DNA from: Mercurialis annua
Lineage: Eukaryota > Streptophyta > Magnoliopsida > Malpighiales > Euphorbiaceae
NCBI RefSeq assembly: GCF_937616625.2
Contig: NC_065570.1
Coordinates: 26,374,046-26,438,045, forward strand
Direction of reading: 5' to 3'
DNA: 64,000 bases
The notes under the pieces are model-generated. The model searched no databases. It was not told the DNA's origin and worked only from the letters and a program-made list of their open reading frames with translations. Positions 1-11,802 of the stretch are shown one piece after another. Position 1 is the stretch's first letter. Each line of letters begins with the position of its first letter. The position numbers and the translations under genes are program-made.

Positions 1-149
1 AAATCGCTAAAAAGGTGAAACGTTTGGATTTGTTTCGTAACGTTTGTAAACGTTTCGTTTAAATCGCTAAAAAGGTGAAAGGTTTGGATTTGTTTCGTAA
101 CGTTTGTAAACGTTGGGCTTAAATCGCTAAAAAGTGAAACGTTTGGATT

Positions 150-2640
150 TGTTTCGTAATGTTTGTAAGCGTTGGGCTTAAATCGCTAAAAAGGTGAAAC
201 GTTTGGTTTTTTTTCGTAACCTTTGTAAACGTTTTGTTTCGTAACGTTTTAAACGTTTTGTTTTGTTTCATAACCTTTGTAAACGTTCGGTTTAAATCGC
301 GAAAAAGGTGAAATATTTGGTTTTGTTTTCGTAACGTTTGTAAACGTTTGGCTTAAATCGTTAAAAGGTGAAACGTTTGGATTTGTTTTGTAACATTTTT
401 AAACATTTGGCTTAAATTGCTAAAAATATGAAACGCTTGGATTTGTTTCACAGCATCTGTAAATATTTGGCTTAAATCGCTAAAAATTTGAAACGCTTGG
501 ATTTGTTTCGTAATGTTTGTAAAAGTTTGGTTTAAATCGCTAAAAAGTTGAAAGATTTGGATTTGTTTCGTAACATTTCTAAACGTTGGGCTTCAACCGT
601 TAAAAATGTGAAACGTTTGGATTTGTTTCGTAACGTTTTTAAACGTTTCGCTTCAATTGCTAAAATTGTGAAACGCATGGATTTGTTTCGTATCGTTTGT
701 AAACATTTGGCTTAAATCGCTAAAAAGGTGAAACATTTGGAATTGTTTCGTATCGTTTGTAAACGTTGGGCTTAAATCGCTAAAAAGGTGAAACGTTTGG
801 ATTTGTTTCGTAACGTTGGTAAACGTTGGGCTTAAATCGCTAGAAAGGTGAAACGTTTGGCTTTGTTTTGTAACGTTTGTAAGCGTTGGGGTTCAATCGC
901 TAAAAAGTGAAACGTTTGGTTTTTTTCCGTAACCTTTGTAAACGTTTTGTTTCGTAACGTTTTAAACGTTTTGTTTTGTTTCATAACCTTTGTAAACGTT
1001 CGGCTTAAATCGCTAAAAAGGTGAAACATTTGGTTTTGTTTTCTTTAAGTTTGTAAACGTTTGGCTTAAATCGTTAAATGGTGAAACGTTTGGATTTGTT
1101 TCGTAACGTTTTTAAACATTTGGCTTAAATTGCTAAAAATATGAAACGCTTGGATTTGTTTCGCAGCGTTTGTAAACATTTGGCTTAAATCGCTAAAAAT
1201 GTGAAACGCTTGGATTTGTTTCGTAATGTTTGTAAAAGTTTTGCTTAAATCGCTAAAAAGGTGAAACGTTTGGATTTATTTTGTAACATTTGTAAATGTT
1301 GGCCTAAATCGCTAAAAAGGTGAAACGTTTGGTTTTGTTTTGTAACCTTTGTAAACGTTTTGTTTCGCGTTTTAAACGTTCAGTTTTGTTTCATAACCTT
1401 TGTAAATGTTCGGCTTAAATTGCTAAAAAGGTGAAAAGTTTGTAAGCGTTGGGGTTCAATCGCTAAAAAGTGAAACGTTTGGTTTTTTTTCCGTAACCTT
1501 TGTAAACGTTTTGTTTCGTAACGTTTTAAACGTTTTGTTTTGTTTCATAACCTTTGTAAACGTTCGGCTTAAATCGCTAAAAATGTGAAACATTTGGTTT
1601 TGTTTTTTTTAAGTTTGTAAACGTTTGGCTTAAATCGTTAAATGGTGAAACGTTTGGATTTGTTTCGTAACGTTTTTAAACATTTGGCTTAAATTGCTAA
1701 AAATATGAAACGCTTGGATTTGTTTCGCAGCGTTTGTAAACATTTGGCTTAAATCGATAAAAATGTGAAACGCGTGGATTTGTTTCGTAATGTTTGTAAA
1801 ATTTTTGCTTAAATCGCTAAAAAGGTGAGACGTTTGGATTTGTTTCGTAACATTTGTAAATGTTGGGCTTAAACCGCTAAAAAGGTGAAACGTTTGGATT
1901 TGTTTCGTAACGTTTTTAGACATTTGACTTAAATTCCTAAAAATGTGAAACCCTTGGATTTGTTTCGTAGCGTTTGTAAACATTTGGCCTAAATCACTAA
2001 AAATGTGAAACTCTTGGATTTGTGTCGTAATGTTTGTAAACGTTTGGCTTAAATCGCTAAAAAGGCGAAACGTTTGGATTTGTTTCGTAACGTTGGTAAA
2101 CGTTGGGCTTAAATCGCTAAAAAGGTGAAAGGTTTGGATTTGTTTCGTAACGTTTGTAAGCGTTGGGGTTCGATCGCTAAAAAGTGAAATGTTTGGTTTT
2201 TTTCCGTAACCTTTGTAAACGTTTTGTTTCGTAACGTTTTAAACGTTTTGTTTTGTTTCATAACCTTTGTAAACATTCGGCTTAAATCGCTAAAAAGGTG
2301 AAACATTTAGTTTTGTTTTCTTTAAGTTTGTAAACTTTTGGCTTAAATCGTTAAATGGTGAAACGTTTGGATTTGTTTCGTAACGTTTTTAAACATTTGG
2401 CTTAAATTGCTAAAAATATGAAACGCTTGGATTTGTTTCGCAGCGTTTGTAAACATTTGGCTTAAATCGCTAAAAATGTGAAACGCTTGGATTTGTTTCG
2501 TAATGTTTGTAAAAGTTTTTCTTAAATCGCTAAAAAGGTGAAACGTTTGGATTTGTTTCGTAACATTTTTAAATGTTGGGCTTAAACCGCTAAAAAGGTG
2601 AAACGATTTGTTTCGTAACATTTATAAACGTTCGGCTTAA
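150..2640 (+). repeat. Degenerate higher-order repeat, about 0.56-0.72 kb
   Basis: A distinctive run of variant monomers recurs near 876, 1438 and 2152. It contains GTAAGCGTTGGGGTTC, then a short TTTTTCCGTAACC monomer, then TTCATAACCTTTGTAAACG. The spacings are about 562 and 714 bp, and the outer pair is separated by about 1277 bp (821 and 2098 share the same AAACGTTGGG context). A weaker first copy begins near 150-300. The copies have diverged by substitution and by loss of single monomers, so this is an older HOR than the 1125-bp one further right. Boundaries are approximate. Confidence 0.6.
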
Positions 2641-4035
2641 ATCACTAAAAAGGTGAAACGTTTGATTTTATTTTTGTAACGTTTGTAATAGTTTGGCTTA
2701 AATCGCTAAAAGGTGAAAAGTTTGGATTTGTTTCGTAATGTTTTTAAACGATTGGCTTAAATTGCTAAAAATGTGAAACGCTTGGATTTGTTTCGTAGCT
2801 ATTGTAAACGTTTGTCTTAAATCTCTAAATAGCTGAAACGCTTGGATTTGTTTCGTAATGTTTTTAACATTTGGCTTAAATCGCTAAAAAGGTGAAACGT
2901 TTGTAAACGTTGGGCTTAAATCACTATAAAAGGTGAAACATTTGGTTTTATTTTGTAACCTTTGTAAAGGTTTTGTTTCGTAACGTTTTAAACGTTTTGT
3001 TTTGTTTCATAACCTTTGTAAACATTTGGCTTATATTGCTAAAAAGGTAAAACGCTTGGATTTGTTTCATAACGTTTGTTAACGTTGGGCTTAAATCGCT
3101 AAAAAGGTGTAACGTTTGGATTTGTTTTGTAACGTTTTCAAACGTTTCGCTTAAACTGCTAAAAATGTGAAACGTTTGGATATGTTTCGTAGTGTTTGTA
3201 AACGTTTGGCTTAAATTGCTAAAAAGGTGAAACACTTGGATTTGTTTCGTTATTTTTGTAAACGTTTGACTTAATTCGCTAAAAAGTTGAAACGTTTGGA
3301 TTTGTTTCGTAACGTTTGTATACGTTGGGCTTAAATCGCTAAGAAGGTGAAACGTTTGGATTTGTTTCGTAATGTTTGTAAGCGTTAGGCTTAAATTGCT
3401 AAAAAGGTGAAACATTTGATTTGTTTTGTAACCTTTGTTAACGTTTTGTTTCGTAACGTTTCAAATGCTTGGTTTTGTTGCATAACCTTTGTAAACGTTC
3501 GGCTTAAATCGTTAAGAAGGTGAAACGTTTGGATTTGTTTCGTAACATTTTTAAACGTTTGGCTTAAATTGCTAAAATTGTGAAACACTTGGATTTGTTT
3601 CGTAACGTTTGTAAACATTTGGCTTATATCGCTAAAAAGGTGAAACGCTTGGATTTGTTTCGTAATGTTTGTAAACGTTTGGCTTAAATCGCTAAAAAGG
3701 TGAAATGTTTGGATTTGTTTCGTAACGTTGGTAAATGTTTGGCTTATATCACTAAAAAGGTGAAAGGTTTGGATTTATTTCGTAACGTTTGTAAGAGTTG
3801 GGCTTAAATCGCTAAAAAGATGAAACATTTGAATTTGTTTCGTAACGTTTTTAAACGTTTGGCTTGAATTGCTAAAAATGTGAAACGCTTGGATTTGTTT
3901 CGCAACGTTTGTCTTAAATCGCTAAAAAGGTGAAACGCTTGGATTTATTTTGTAGCGTTTCTAAACATTTGGTTTAAATCGCTAAAAAGGTGAAATACTT
4001 GGATTTGTTTCGTAATGTTTGTAAACGTTTGGCTT

Positions 4036-5191
4036 AAATAACTAAAAAGGAGAAAGGTTTGGATTTGTTTCGTATCGTTTGTAAGAGTTGAGCTTAAATC
4101 GTTAAAAGGTGAAACATTTGGATTTGTTTCGTAACGTTTTTATACGTTTGGCTTAAATTGCTAAAAATGTGAAACGCTTGGATTTGTTTCGTAACGTTTG
4201 TCTTAAATCGCTAAAAAGGTGAAACGCTTGGATTTATTTCGTAGCGTTTCTAAACATTTGGCTTAAATCGCTAAAAAAGTGAAACGCTTGGATTTGTTTC
4301 GTAACGTTTGTAAACGTTTGGCTTAAATAACTAAAAAGGTGAAAGGTTTGGATTTGTTTCGTATCGTTTGTAAGAGTTGGGCTTAAATCGTTAAAAGGTG
4401 AAACATTTGTATTTGTTTCGTAACGTTTTTAAACGTTTGGCTTAATTGCCTAAAAATGTGAAACGCTTGGATTTGTTTCGTAACGTTTGTCTTAAATCGC
4501 TAAAAAGGGGAAACACTTGGATTTATTTCGTAGCGTTTCTAAACATTTGGCTTAAATCTTTAAAAAGGTGAAACGCTTGGATTTGTTTCGTAATGTTTGT
4601 AAACGTTTGGCTTAAATAACTAAAAAGGTGAAAGGTTTGGATTTGTTTCGTATCGTTTGTAAGAGTTGAGCTTAAATCGTTAAAAGGTGAAACATTTGGA
4701 TTTGTTTCGTAACGTTTTTATACGTTTGGCTTAAATTGCTAAAAATGTGAAACGCTTGGATTTGTTTCGTAACGTTTGTCTTAAATCGCTAAAAAGGTGA
4801 AACGCTTGGATTTATTTCGTAGCGTTTCTAAACATTTGGCTTAAATCGCTAAAAAAGTGAAACGCTTGGATTTGTTTCGTAACGTTTGTAAACGTTTGGC
4901 TTAAATAACTAAAAAGGTGAAAGGTTTGGATTTGTTTCGTATCGTTTGTAAGAGTTGGGCTTAAATCGTTAAAAGGTGAAACATTTGTATTTGTTTCGTA
5001 ACGTTTTTAAACGTTTGGCTTAATTGCCTAAAAATGTGAAACGCTTGGATTTGTTTCGTAACGTTTGTCTTAAATCGCTAAAAAGGGGAAACACTTGGAT
5101 TTATTTCGTAGCGTTTCTAAACATTTGGCTTAAATCTTTAAAAAGGTGAAACGCTTGGATTTGTTTCGTAATGTTTGTAAACGTTTGGCTT
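4036..5191 (+). repeat. 289-bp higher-order repeat, four copies
   Basis: The marker GTAAGAGTTG(A/G)GCTTAAATCG occurs at 4081, 4370, 4659 and 4948, exactly 289 bp apart. Copies 1 and 3 (GAGTTGAGC) resemble each other more than they do 2 and 4 (GAGTTGGGC). The block therefore also reads as two 578-bp units (about 4036-4613 and 4614-5191). This order implies a 289-bp duplication first and a 578-bp duplication later. Each 289-bp unit holds about five monomers, one of them shortened where CGTAACGTTTG runs straight into TCTTAAATCGC. The second 578-bp unit is nearly identical to the first, so the last step is recent. Confidence 0.85.
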
Positions 5192-7369
5192 AAATCGCTA
5201 AAAAGGTGAAACATTTGGTTTTGTATTCGTAACGTTTGTAAAAGTTTGGCTTAAATCGTTAAAAGGTGAAACGTTTGGATTTGTTTCGTAACGTTTTTAA
5301 ACATTTGGCTTAAATTGCTAAAAATATGAAACGCTTGGATTTGTTTCGCAGCATCTGTAAACATTTGGTTTAAATCGCTAAAAAGGTGAAACGTTTGGAT
5401 TTGTTTCGTAAAGTTGGTAAACGTTTGGCTTAAATCACTAAAAAGGTGAAAGGTTTGGATTTGTTTCGTAACGTTTGTAAGAGTTGGGCTTAAATCGTTA
5501 AAAGGTGAAACATTTGGATTTGTTTCGTAACGTTTTTAAATGTTTGGCTTAAATTGCAAAAAATGTGAAACGCTTGGATTTGTTTCGTAATGTTTGTCCT
5601 ATATCGCTAAAAAGGTGAAACGCTTGGATTTATTTCGTAGTGTTTCTAAACATTTGGCTTAAATCGCTAAAAAGGTGAAACGCTTGGATTTGTTTCGTAA
5701 TGTTTGTAAACGTTTGGCTTAAATCGCTAAAAAGGTGAAACATTTAGTTTTGTTTTCGTAACGTTTGTAAACGTTTGGCTTAAATCGTTAAAAGGGGATA
5801 CGTTTGGTTTTGTATCGTAACGTTTTTAAACATTCAGCTTAAATTGCTAAAAATATGAAACGCTTGGATTTGTTTCGCAACATCTGTAAACATTTGGTTT
5901 AAATAGCTAAAAATGTGAAACGCTTGGATCTGTTTCGTAATGTTTGTAATAGTTTGGCTTAAATCGCTAAAAAGGTGAAAGGTTTGGATTTGTTTCGTAA
6001 CATTTGTAAAGGTTGGGCTTAAACCGTTAAAAAGGTGAAACGTTTGGATTTGTTTCGTAACGTTTTTAATCGTTTGGCTTAAATTGCTAAAAATATGAAA
6101 CGCTTGGATTTGTTTCGTAGCGTTTGTAAACATTTGGCTTAAATCACTAAAAAGGTGAAACGCTGGGATTTGTTTCGTAAAGTTTGTAAACGTTTGGCTT
6201 CAATCGCTATAAGGTGAGACGTTCGGATTTGTTTCATAACGTTGGTAAACGTTGGGCTTAAATCGCTTAAAAGGTGAAAGGTTTTGATTTGTTTAATAAC
6301 GTTTGTAAGCGTTGGGATTAAATCGCTAAAAAGGGGAAACACTTAGTTTTTTTTCGTAACCTTTGTAAACCTTTTGTTTCGTAACGTTTTAAACGTTTTG
6401 TTTTGTTTCATAACCTTTTGTAAATGTTCGGCTTAAATCGCTAAAAAGGTGAAACATTTGGTTTTGTTTTCGTAACGTTTGGCTTAACTCGTTAAAAGGT
6501 GAAACGTTTCGATTTTTTTCGTAACGTTTTTAAACGTTTGGCGTAAATTGCTAAAAATGTGAAACGCTTGGATATGTTTCGTAGCGTTTGTAAACGTTTG
6601 GCTTAAATCGCTAAAAAAGTGAAACACTTTGATTTGTTTCGTAATTTTTGTAAATGTTTTGCTTATATCGCTAAAAAGGTGAAAAATTTGGATTTGTTTC
6701 GTAACGGTTTTATGCGTTGGGCTTAAATCGGTAAAAAGGTGAAACGTTTGGATTTGTTTCGTAACGTCAGTAAACGTTGGGTTTAAATCGCTAAAAAGGT
6801 TAAACGTTTGGTTTTATTTCGTAACCTTTGTAAACGTTTTGTTTCGTAACGTTTTAAAGGTTTGGTTTTGTTTTATAACCTTTGTAAACGTTCGGCTTAA
6901 ATCGCTAATAAGGTGAAACGTTTGGTTTTATTTTCGTAACGTTTGTAAACGTTTGGCTTAAATCGTTAAAAGGGGAAACGTTTGGATTTATTTCGTAACG
7001 TTTTTAACTGTTTGGCATAAATTGCTAAAAATTTGAAACGCTTGGATTTGTTTCGTAGCTATTGTAAAAGTTTGTCTCAAATCGCTAAAAAGGTGGAACA
7101 CTTGGATTTGTTTTGTTATGTTTTTAACATTTGGCTTAAATCGTTAAAAAGGTGAAACGTTTGGATTTGTTTCGTAACGTTTGTAAACGTTTGGCTTAAA
7201 TCGCTAAAAAGGTGAAACATTTAGATTTGTTTCCTAACGTTTGTAAACGTTGGGCTTAAATCCCAAAAAAGTGAAACATTTGGATTTGTTTCGTAACGTT
7301 TTTAAACGTTTGGCTTAAATCGCTAAAAAGGTGAAAGGTTTGGATTTGTTTCGTAACATTTGTAAACGT

Positions 7370-9660
7370 TTTGTTTCATAACGTTTTAAAACGTTTGGTT
7401 TTATTGCATAACCTTTGTAAACGTTCAGCTTAAATTGCTAAAAAGGTGAAACGTTTGGTTTTGTTTTCGTAACGTTTGTAAACGTTTGGCTTAAATCGCT
7501 AGAAGGTGCAACGTTTGGATTCGTTTCGTATCGTTTTTAGACGTTTGGCTTAAATTGCTAAAAATGTGAAACGCTTGGATTTGTTTTGTAACGTTTGTAA
7601 ACATTTGGCTTCAATCGCTAAACGGGGAAACGCTTCGATTTGTTTCGTAATGTTTGTAAACGTTTGGCTTAAATCGCTAAAAATGTGAAACGTTTGGATT
7701 TGTTTCGTAACGTTTGTAAACGTTGGGCTTAAATCGCTAAAAAGGTGGAACGTTTGGATTTGTTTCGTAACATTTTTAAGCGTTGGGCTTAAATCGCTAA
7801 AAAGGTGAAACGAGTGGTTTTGTTTCGTAACCTTTGTAAACGTTTTGTTTCGTAACGTTTTAAACGTTTTGTTTCGTTTCATAACCTTTGTAAACGTTCG
7901 GCTTAAATCGATCAAAAGGTAAAACGTTTGGTTTTGTTTTCGTAACGTTTGTAAACGTTTGGCTTATATCGTTAAAAGGTAAAACGTTTTTAAATGATTG
8001 TCTTAAATTGCTAAAAATGTGAAACGCTTGGATTTGTTTCGTAGCGTTTGTAAACATTTTGCTTAAATCGCTAAAAAGGTGAAACGCTTGGATTTGGTTC
8101 GTACTGTTTGTAAACGTTTGGCTTAAATCGCTAAAAAGGGGAAACGTTTGGATTTGTTTCGAAACGTTTGTAAACTTTGGGCTTAAATCGCGAAAAGGGT
8201 GAAACATTTGGATTTCTTTCGTAACCTTTTTAAACGTTTGGCTGGAATTGCTAAAAATGTGGAACTCTTGGATTTCTTTCGTAGTGTTTGTAAACGTTTG
8301 GCATAAATCACTATAAAGGTGAAACACTTGGATTTGTTTTTTAAAGTTTGTAAACGTTTGGCTTAAATCGCTAAAAAGGTGAAACGTTTGGATTTGTTTC
8401 GTAACGTTTGCAAACGTTGGGCTTCAATCGCTAAAAAGGTGAAACGTTTGGATTTGTTTCGTAATGTTTGTAAATGTTGGGCTTAATTAATCGCTGAAAA
8501 GATGAAACGTTTGGTGTTGTTTCGTAACCTTTGTAAACGTTTTGTTTAGTAACATTTTAAACGTTTGGTTTTGTTGCATAACCTTAGTAAACGTTTAGCT
8601 TAAATTGCTAGAAAGGTGAAACGTTTGGTTTTGTTTTCGTAACGTTTGTATACATTTTGTTTCGTAACGTTTTAAACGTTTGGTTTTGTTGCATAACCTT
8701 TGTAAACGTTCAGCTTAAACTGCTAAAAAGGTGAAACGTTTGGTTTTGTTTTCGTAACGTTTGTAAACGTTTGGCTTAAATCGCTAAAAGGTGAAACGTT
8801 TGGATTCATTTCGTATCGTTATTAGACGTTTGGCTTAAATTGCTAAAAATGTGAAACGCTTGGATTTGTTTCGTAGCGTTTGTAAACATTTGGCTTCAAT
8901 CGCTAAAAGGGGAAACACTTGGATTTGTTTCGTAATGTTTGTAAACGTTTGGCTTAAATCGCTAAAAAAGTGAAACATTTGGATTTGTTTCGTAACGTCT
9001 GTAAACGTTGGGCTTAAATCGCTAAAAAGGTGGAACGTTTAGATTTGTTTCGTAACGTTTTTAAGCGTTGGGTTTAAATCGCTAAAAAGGTGAAACGTTT
9101 GGTTTTGTTTCATAACCTTTGTAAACGTTTTGTTTTGTTTCATAACCTTTGCAACGTTCGTCTTAAATCGCTAAAAAGGTGAAACGTTTGGTTTTGTTTT
9201 CGTAACGTTTGTAAAAGTTTGGCTTAAATCGTTAAAAGGTAAACGTTTGGATTAGTTTCGTAACGTTTTTAACTGTTTGTCTTAAATTGCTAAAAATGTG
9301 AAACGTTTGAATTTATTTCGCAGCGTTTGTAAACATTTGGCTTAAATCGCTAAAAAGGTGAAACGCGTGGATTTGGTTCGTACTGTTTGTAAACGTTTTG
9401 CTTAAATCGCTAAAAAGGGGAAACGTTTGGATTTGTTTCGTAACGTTTGTAAACGTTGGGCTTAAATCGCTAAAAGGATGAAACGTTTGGATTTGTTTCG
9501 TAACCTTTTTAAACGTTTGGCTTGAATTGCTAAAAATGTGAAACTCTTGGATTTGTTTCGTAGTGTTTGTAAACGTTTGGCTTAAATCGCTAAAAAGGTG
9601 AAACACTTGGATTTGTTTTTAAAAGTTTGTAAATGTTTGGCTTAAATCGCTAAAAAGGTG
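7370..9660 (+). repeat. Diverged tandem pair of about 1.28-kb units
   Basis: The ordered set of variant monomers from about 7376 recurs from about 8664. The marker CAGCTTAAA after TGTAAACGTT lies at 7426 and 8711, 1285 bp apart. It is followed in both by a TTTTGTTTTCGTAACG monomer and then by a monomer with TCGTATCGTT. Later matching landmarks include the TTGTCTTAAATTGC monomer near 8000 and 9280 and the TTTGGTTCGTACTG monomer near 8095 and 9372. Substitutions and small indels are many, so this duplication is older than those at 11.8-16.4 kb and 19.3-28.4 kb. Edges are approximate. Confidence 0.65.
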
Positions 9661-11802
9661 AAACGTTTTGATTTGTTTTGTAATGTTTGTAAACGTTGGG
9701 CTTAAATCGCTAAAAAGGTGAAACGTTTGGTTTTGTTTCGTAATGTTTGGAAGTTCTGCTTAAATCGCTAAAAAGGTGAAACGTTTGGTTTTTTTTGTAA
9801 CGTTTGTAAACGTTTTGCTTATATCGCTAAAAGGTGAAACGTTTGGATTTGTTTCGTAACGTTTTTAAACGTTTGGATTAATTTGCTAAAAATGTGAAAC
9901 GCTTGGATTTGTTTTAAAGTTTGTAAACGTTTGGCTTAAATCGCTAAAAAGGTGAAACGTTTGGATTTGTTTCGTAGTGTTTGTAAACATTGGGCTTAAT
10001 CGCTAAAAAGCTGAAACGTTTGGTTTTGTTTCGTAACCTTTGTAAACGTTTTGTTTCGTAATGCTTGTAAACATTCGGCTTAAATCGCTAAAAAGGTGAA
10101 ACGTTTGGTTTTTTCGTAACGTTTGTAAACGTTTGGCTTATATCGCTAAAAGGTGAAACGTTTGGATTTGTTTCGTAACGTTTTTAAACGTTTGGCTTAA
10201 ATTGCTAATAATGTGAAACACTTGGATTTGTTTTATAGCGTTTGTAAACGTTTGTCTTAAATCGCTAAAAGGGTGAAATGCTTGGATTTGTTTCGTAGTG
10301 TTTTTAACATTTGGCTTAAATCGCTAAAAAGGTGAAACGCTTGGATTTGTTTCGTAATATTTGTAATTGTTTGGCTTAAATCGCTAAAAAGGTGAAACGT
10401 TTGGATTTGTTTCATAACGTTGTAAACGTTTGGCTTAAATCGCTAAAAAGGTGAAACGTTTATATTTGTTTTGTAATGTTTTTAAACGTTTGGCATAAAT
10501 TGCTAAAAATGTGAAACGCTTGGATATGTTTCGTAGCGTTTGTAAATGTTTGGCTTAAATTGCTAAAAAGGTGAAACATTTTGATTTGTTTCGTAATTTT
10601 TGTAAACGTTTGGAATATATAGATTAAAAGGTGAAACGTTTGGATTTGTTTCATAACGTTTGTAAACGTTGGGCTTAAATCGCTAAAAAGGTGAAACGTT
10701 TGAATTTGTTTCGTAACGTTTGTAAACGTTGGGCATAAATCGCTAAAAAGGTGAAACGTTTGGTTTTGTTTCATAACCTTTGTAAACGTTTTGTTTCGTA
10801 ACGTTTTAAACGTTTGGTTTTGTTTCATAACCTTTGTAAACAGTCGGCCTAAATCACTCAAAAGGTTTAACGTTTGGTTTTATTTTCGTAACGTTTGTAA
10901 ACGTTTGGCTTAAATCGCTAAAAGGTGAAACGTTTGGATTTCGTTCGTAACTTTTTGAAGCGTTTGGCTTAAATTATTAAAAATGCGAAACGCTTGGATT
11001 TGTTTCGTAGCTATTGTAAAAGTTTGTCTTAAATCTCTAAAAAGGTGAAACGCTTGGATTTGTTTCGTAATGTTTTTAACGTTTGGCTTAAATCGCTAAA
11101 AAGGTGAAACGTTTGGATTTGTTTCGTAACGTTTGTAAACATTTGCCTTAAATTGCTAAAAAGGTGAAACATTTGGATTTGTTTCGTAACGTTTGTAAAC
11201 GTTGGGCTTAAATAGCTAAAAAGTGAAATGTTTGGATTTGTTTCGTAACGTTTTTAAACGTTTGGCTTAAATCGCTAAAAAGGTGAAATGTTTGGTTTTG
11301 TTTCGTAAACTTTGTAAACGTTTTGTTTCGTAACGTTTTAAACGTTTGGTTTTGTTTCGTAACCTTTGTAAACGTTCGGCATAAATTGCTAAAAAGGTGA
11401 AACGTTTGGTTTTGTTTTCGTAACGTTTGTAAACGTTTGGCTTAAAATCGCTAAAAGGTCAAACGTTTGGATTTTTTTCGTAACGTTTTTAAATGTTTGG
11501 CTTAAATTGCTAATAATGTGAAACACTTGGATTTGTTTCGTAGCGTTTGTAAACATTTGGCTTCAATCGCTAAAAAGGGGAAATGCTTGGATTTGTTTCT
11601 CAATGTTTGTAAACGTTTGGCTATATCGCTAAAAAGGTGAAACGTTTGGATTTATTTCGTAACTTTTGTAAATGTTGGGCTTAAATCGCAAAAAAGGTTG
11701 AACGTTTGGATATGTTCCGTAACGGTTTTAAGCGTTGGGCTTAAATAGCTAAAAAGGTGAAACGTTTGGTTTTGTTTCGTAACCTTTGTAAACGTTTTGT
11801 TT

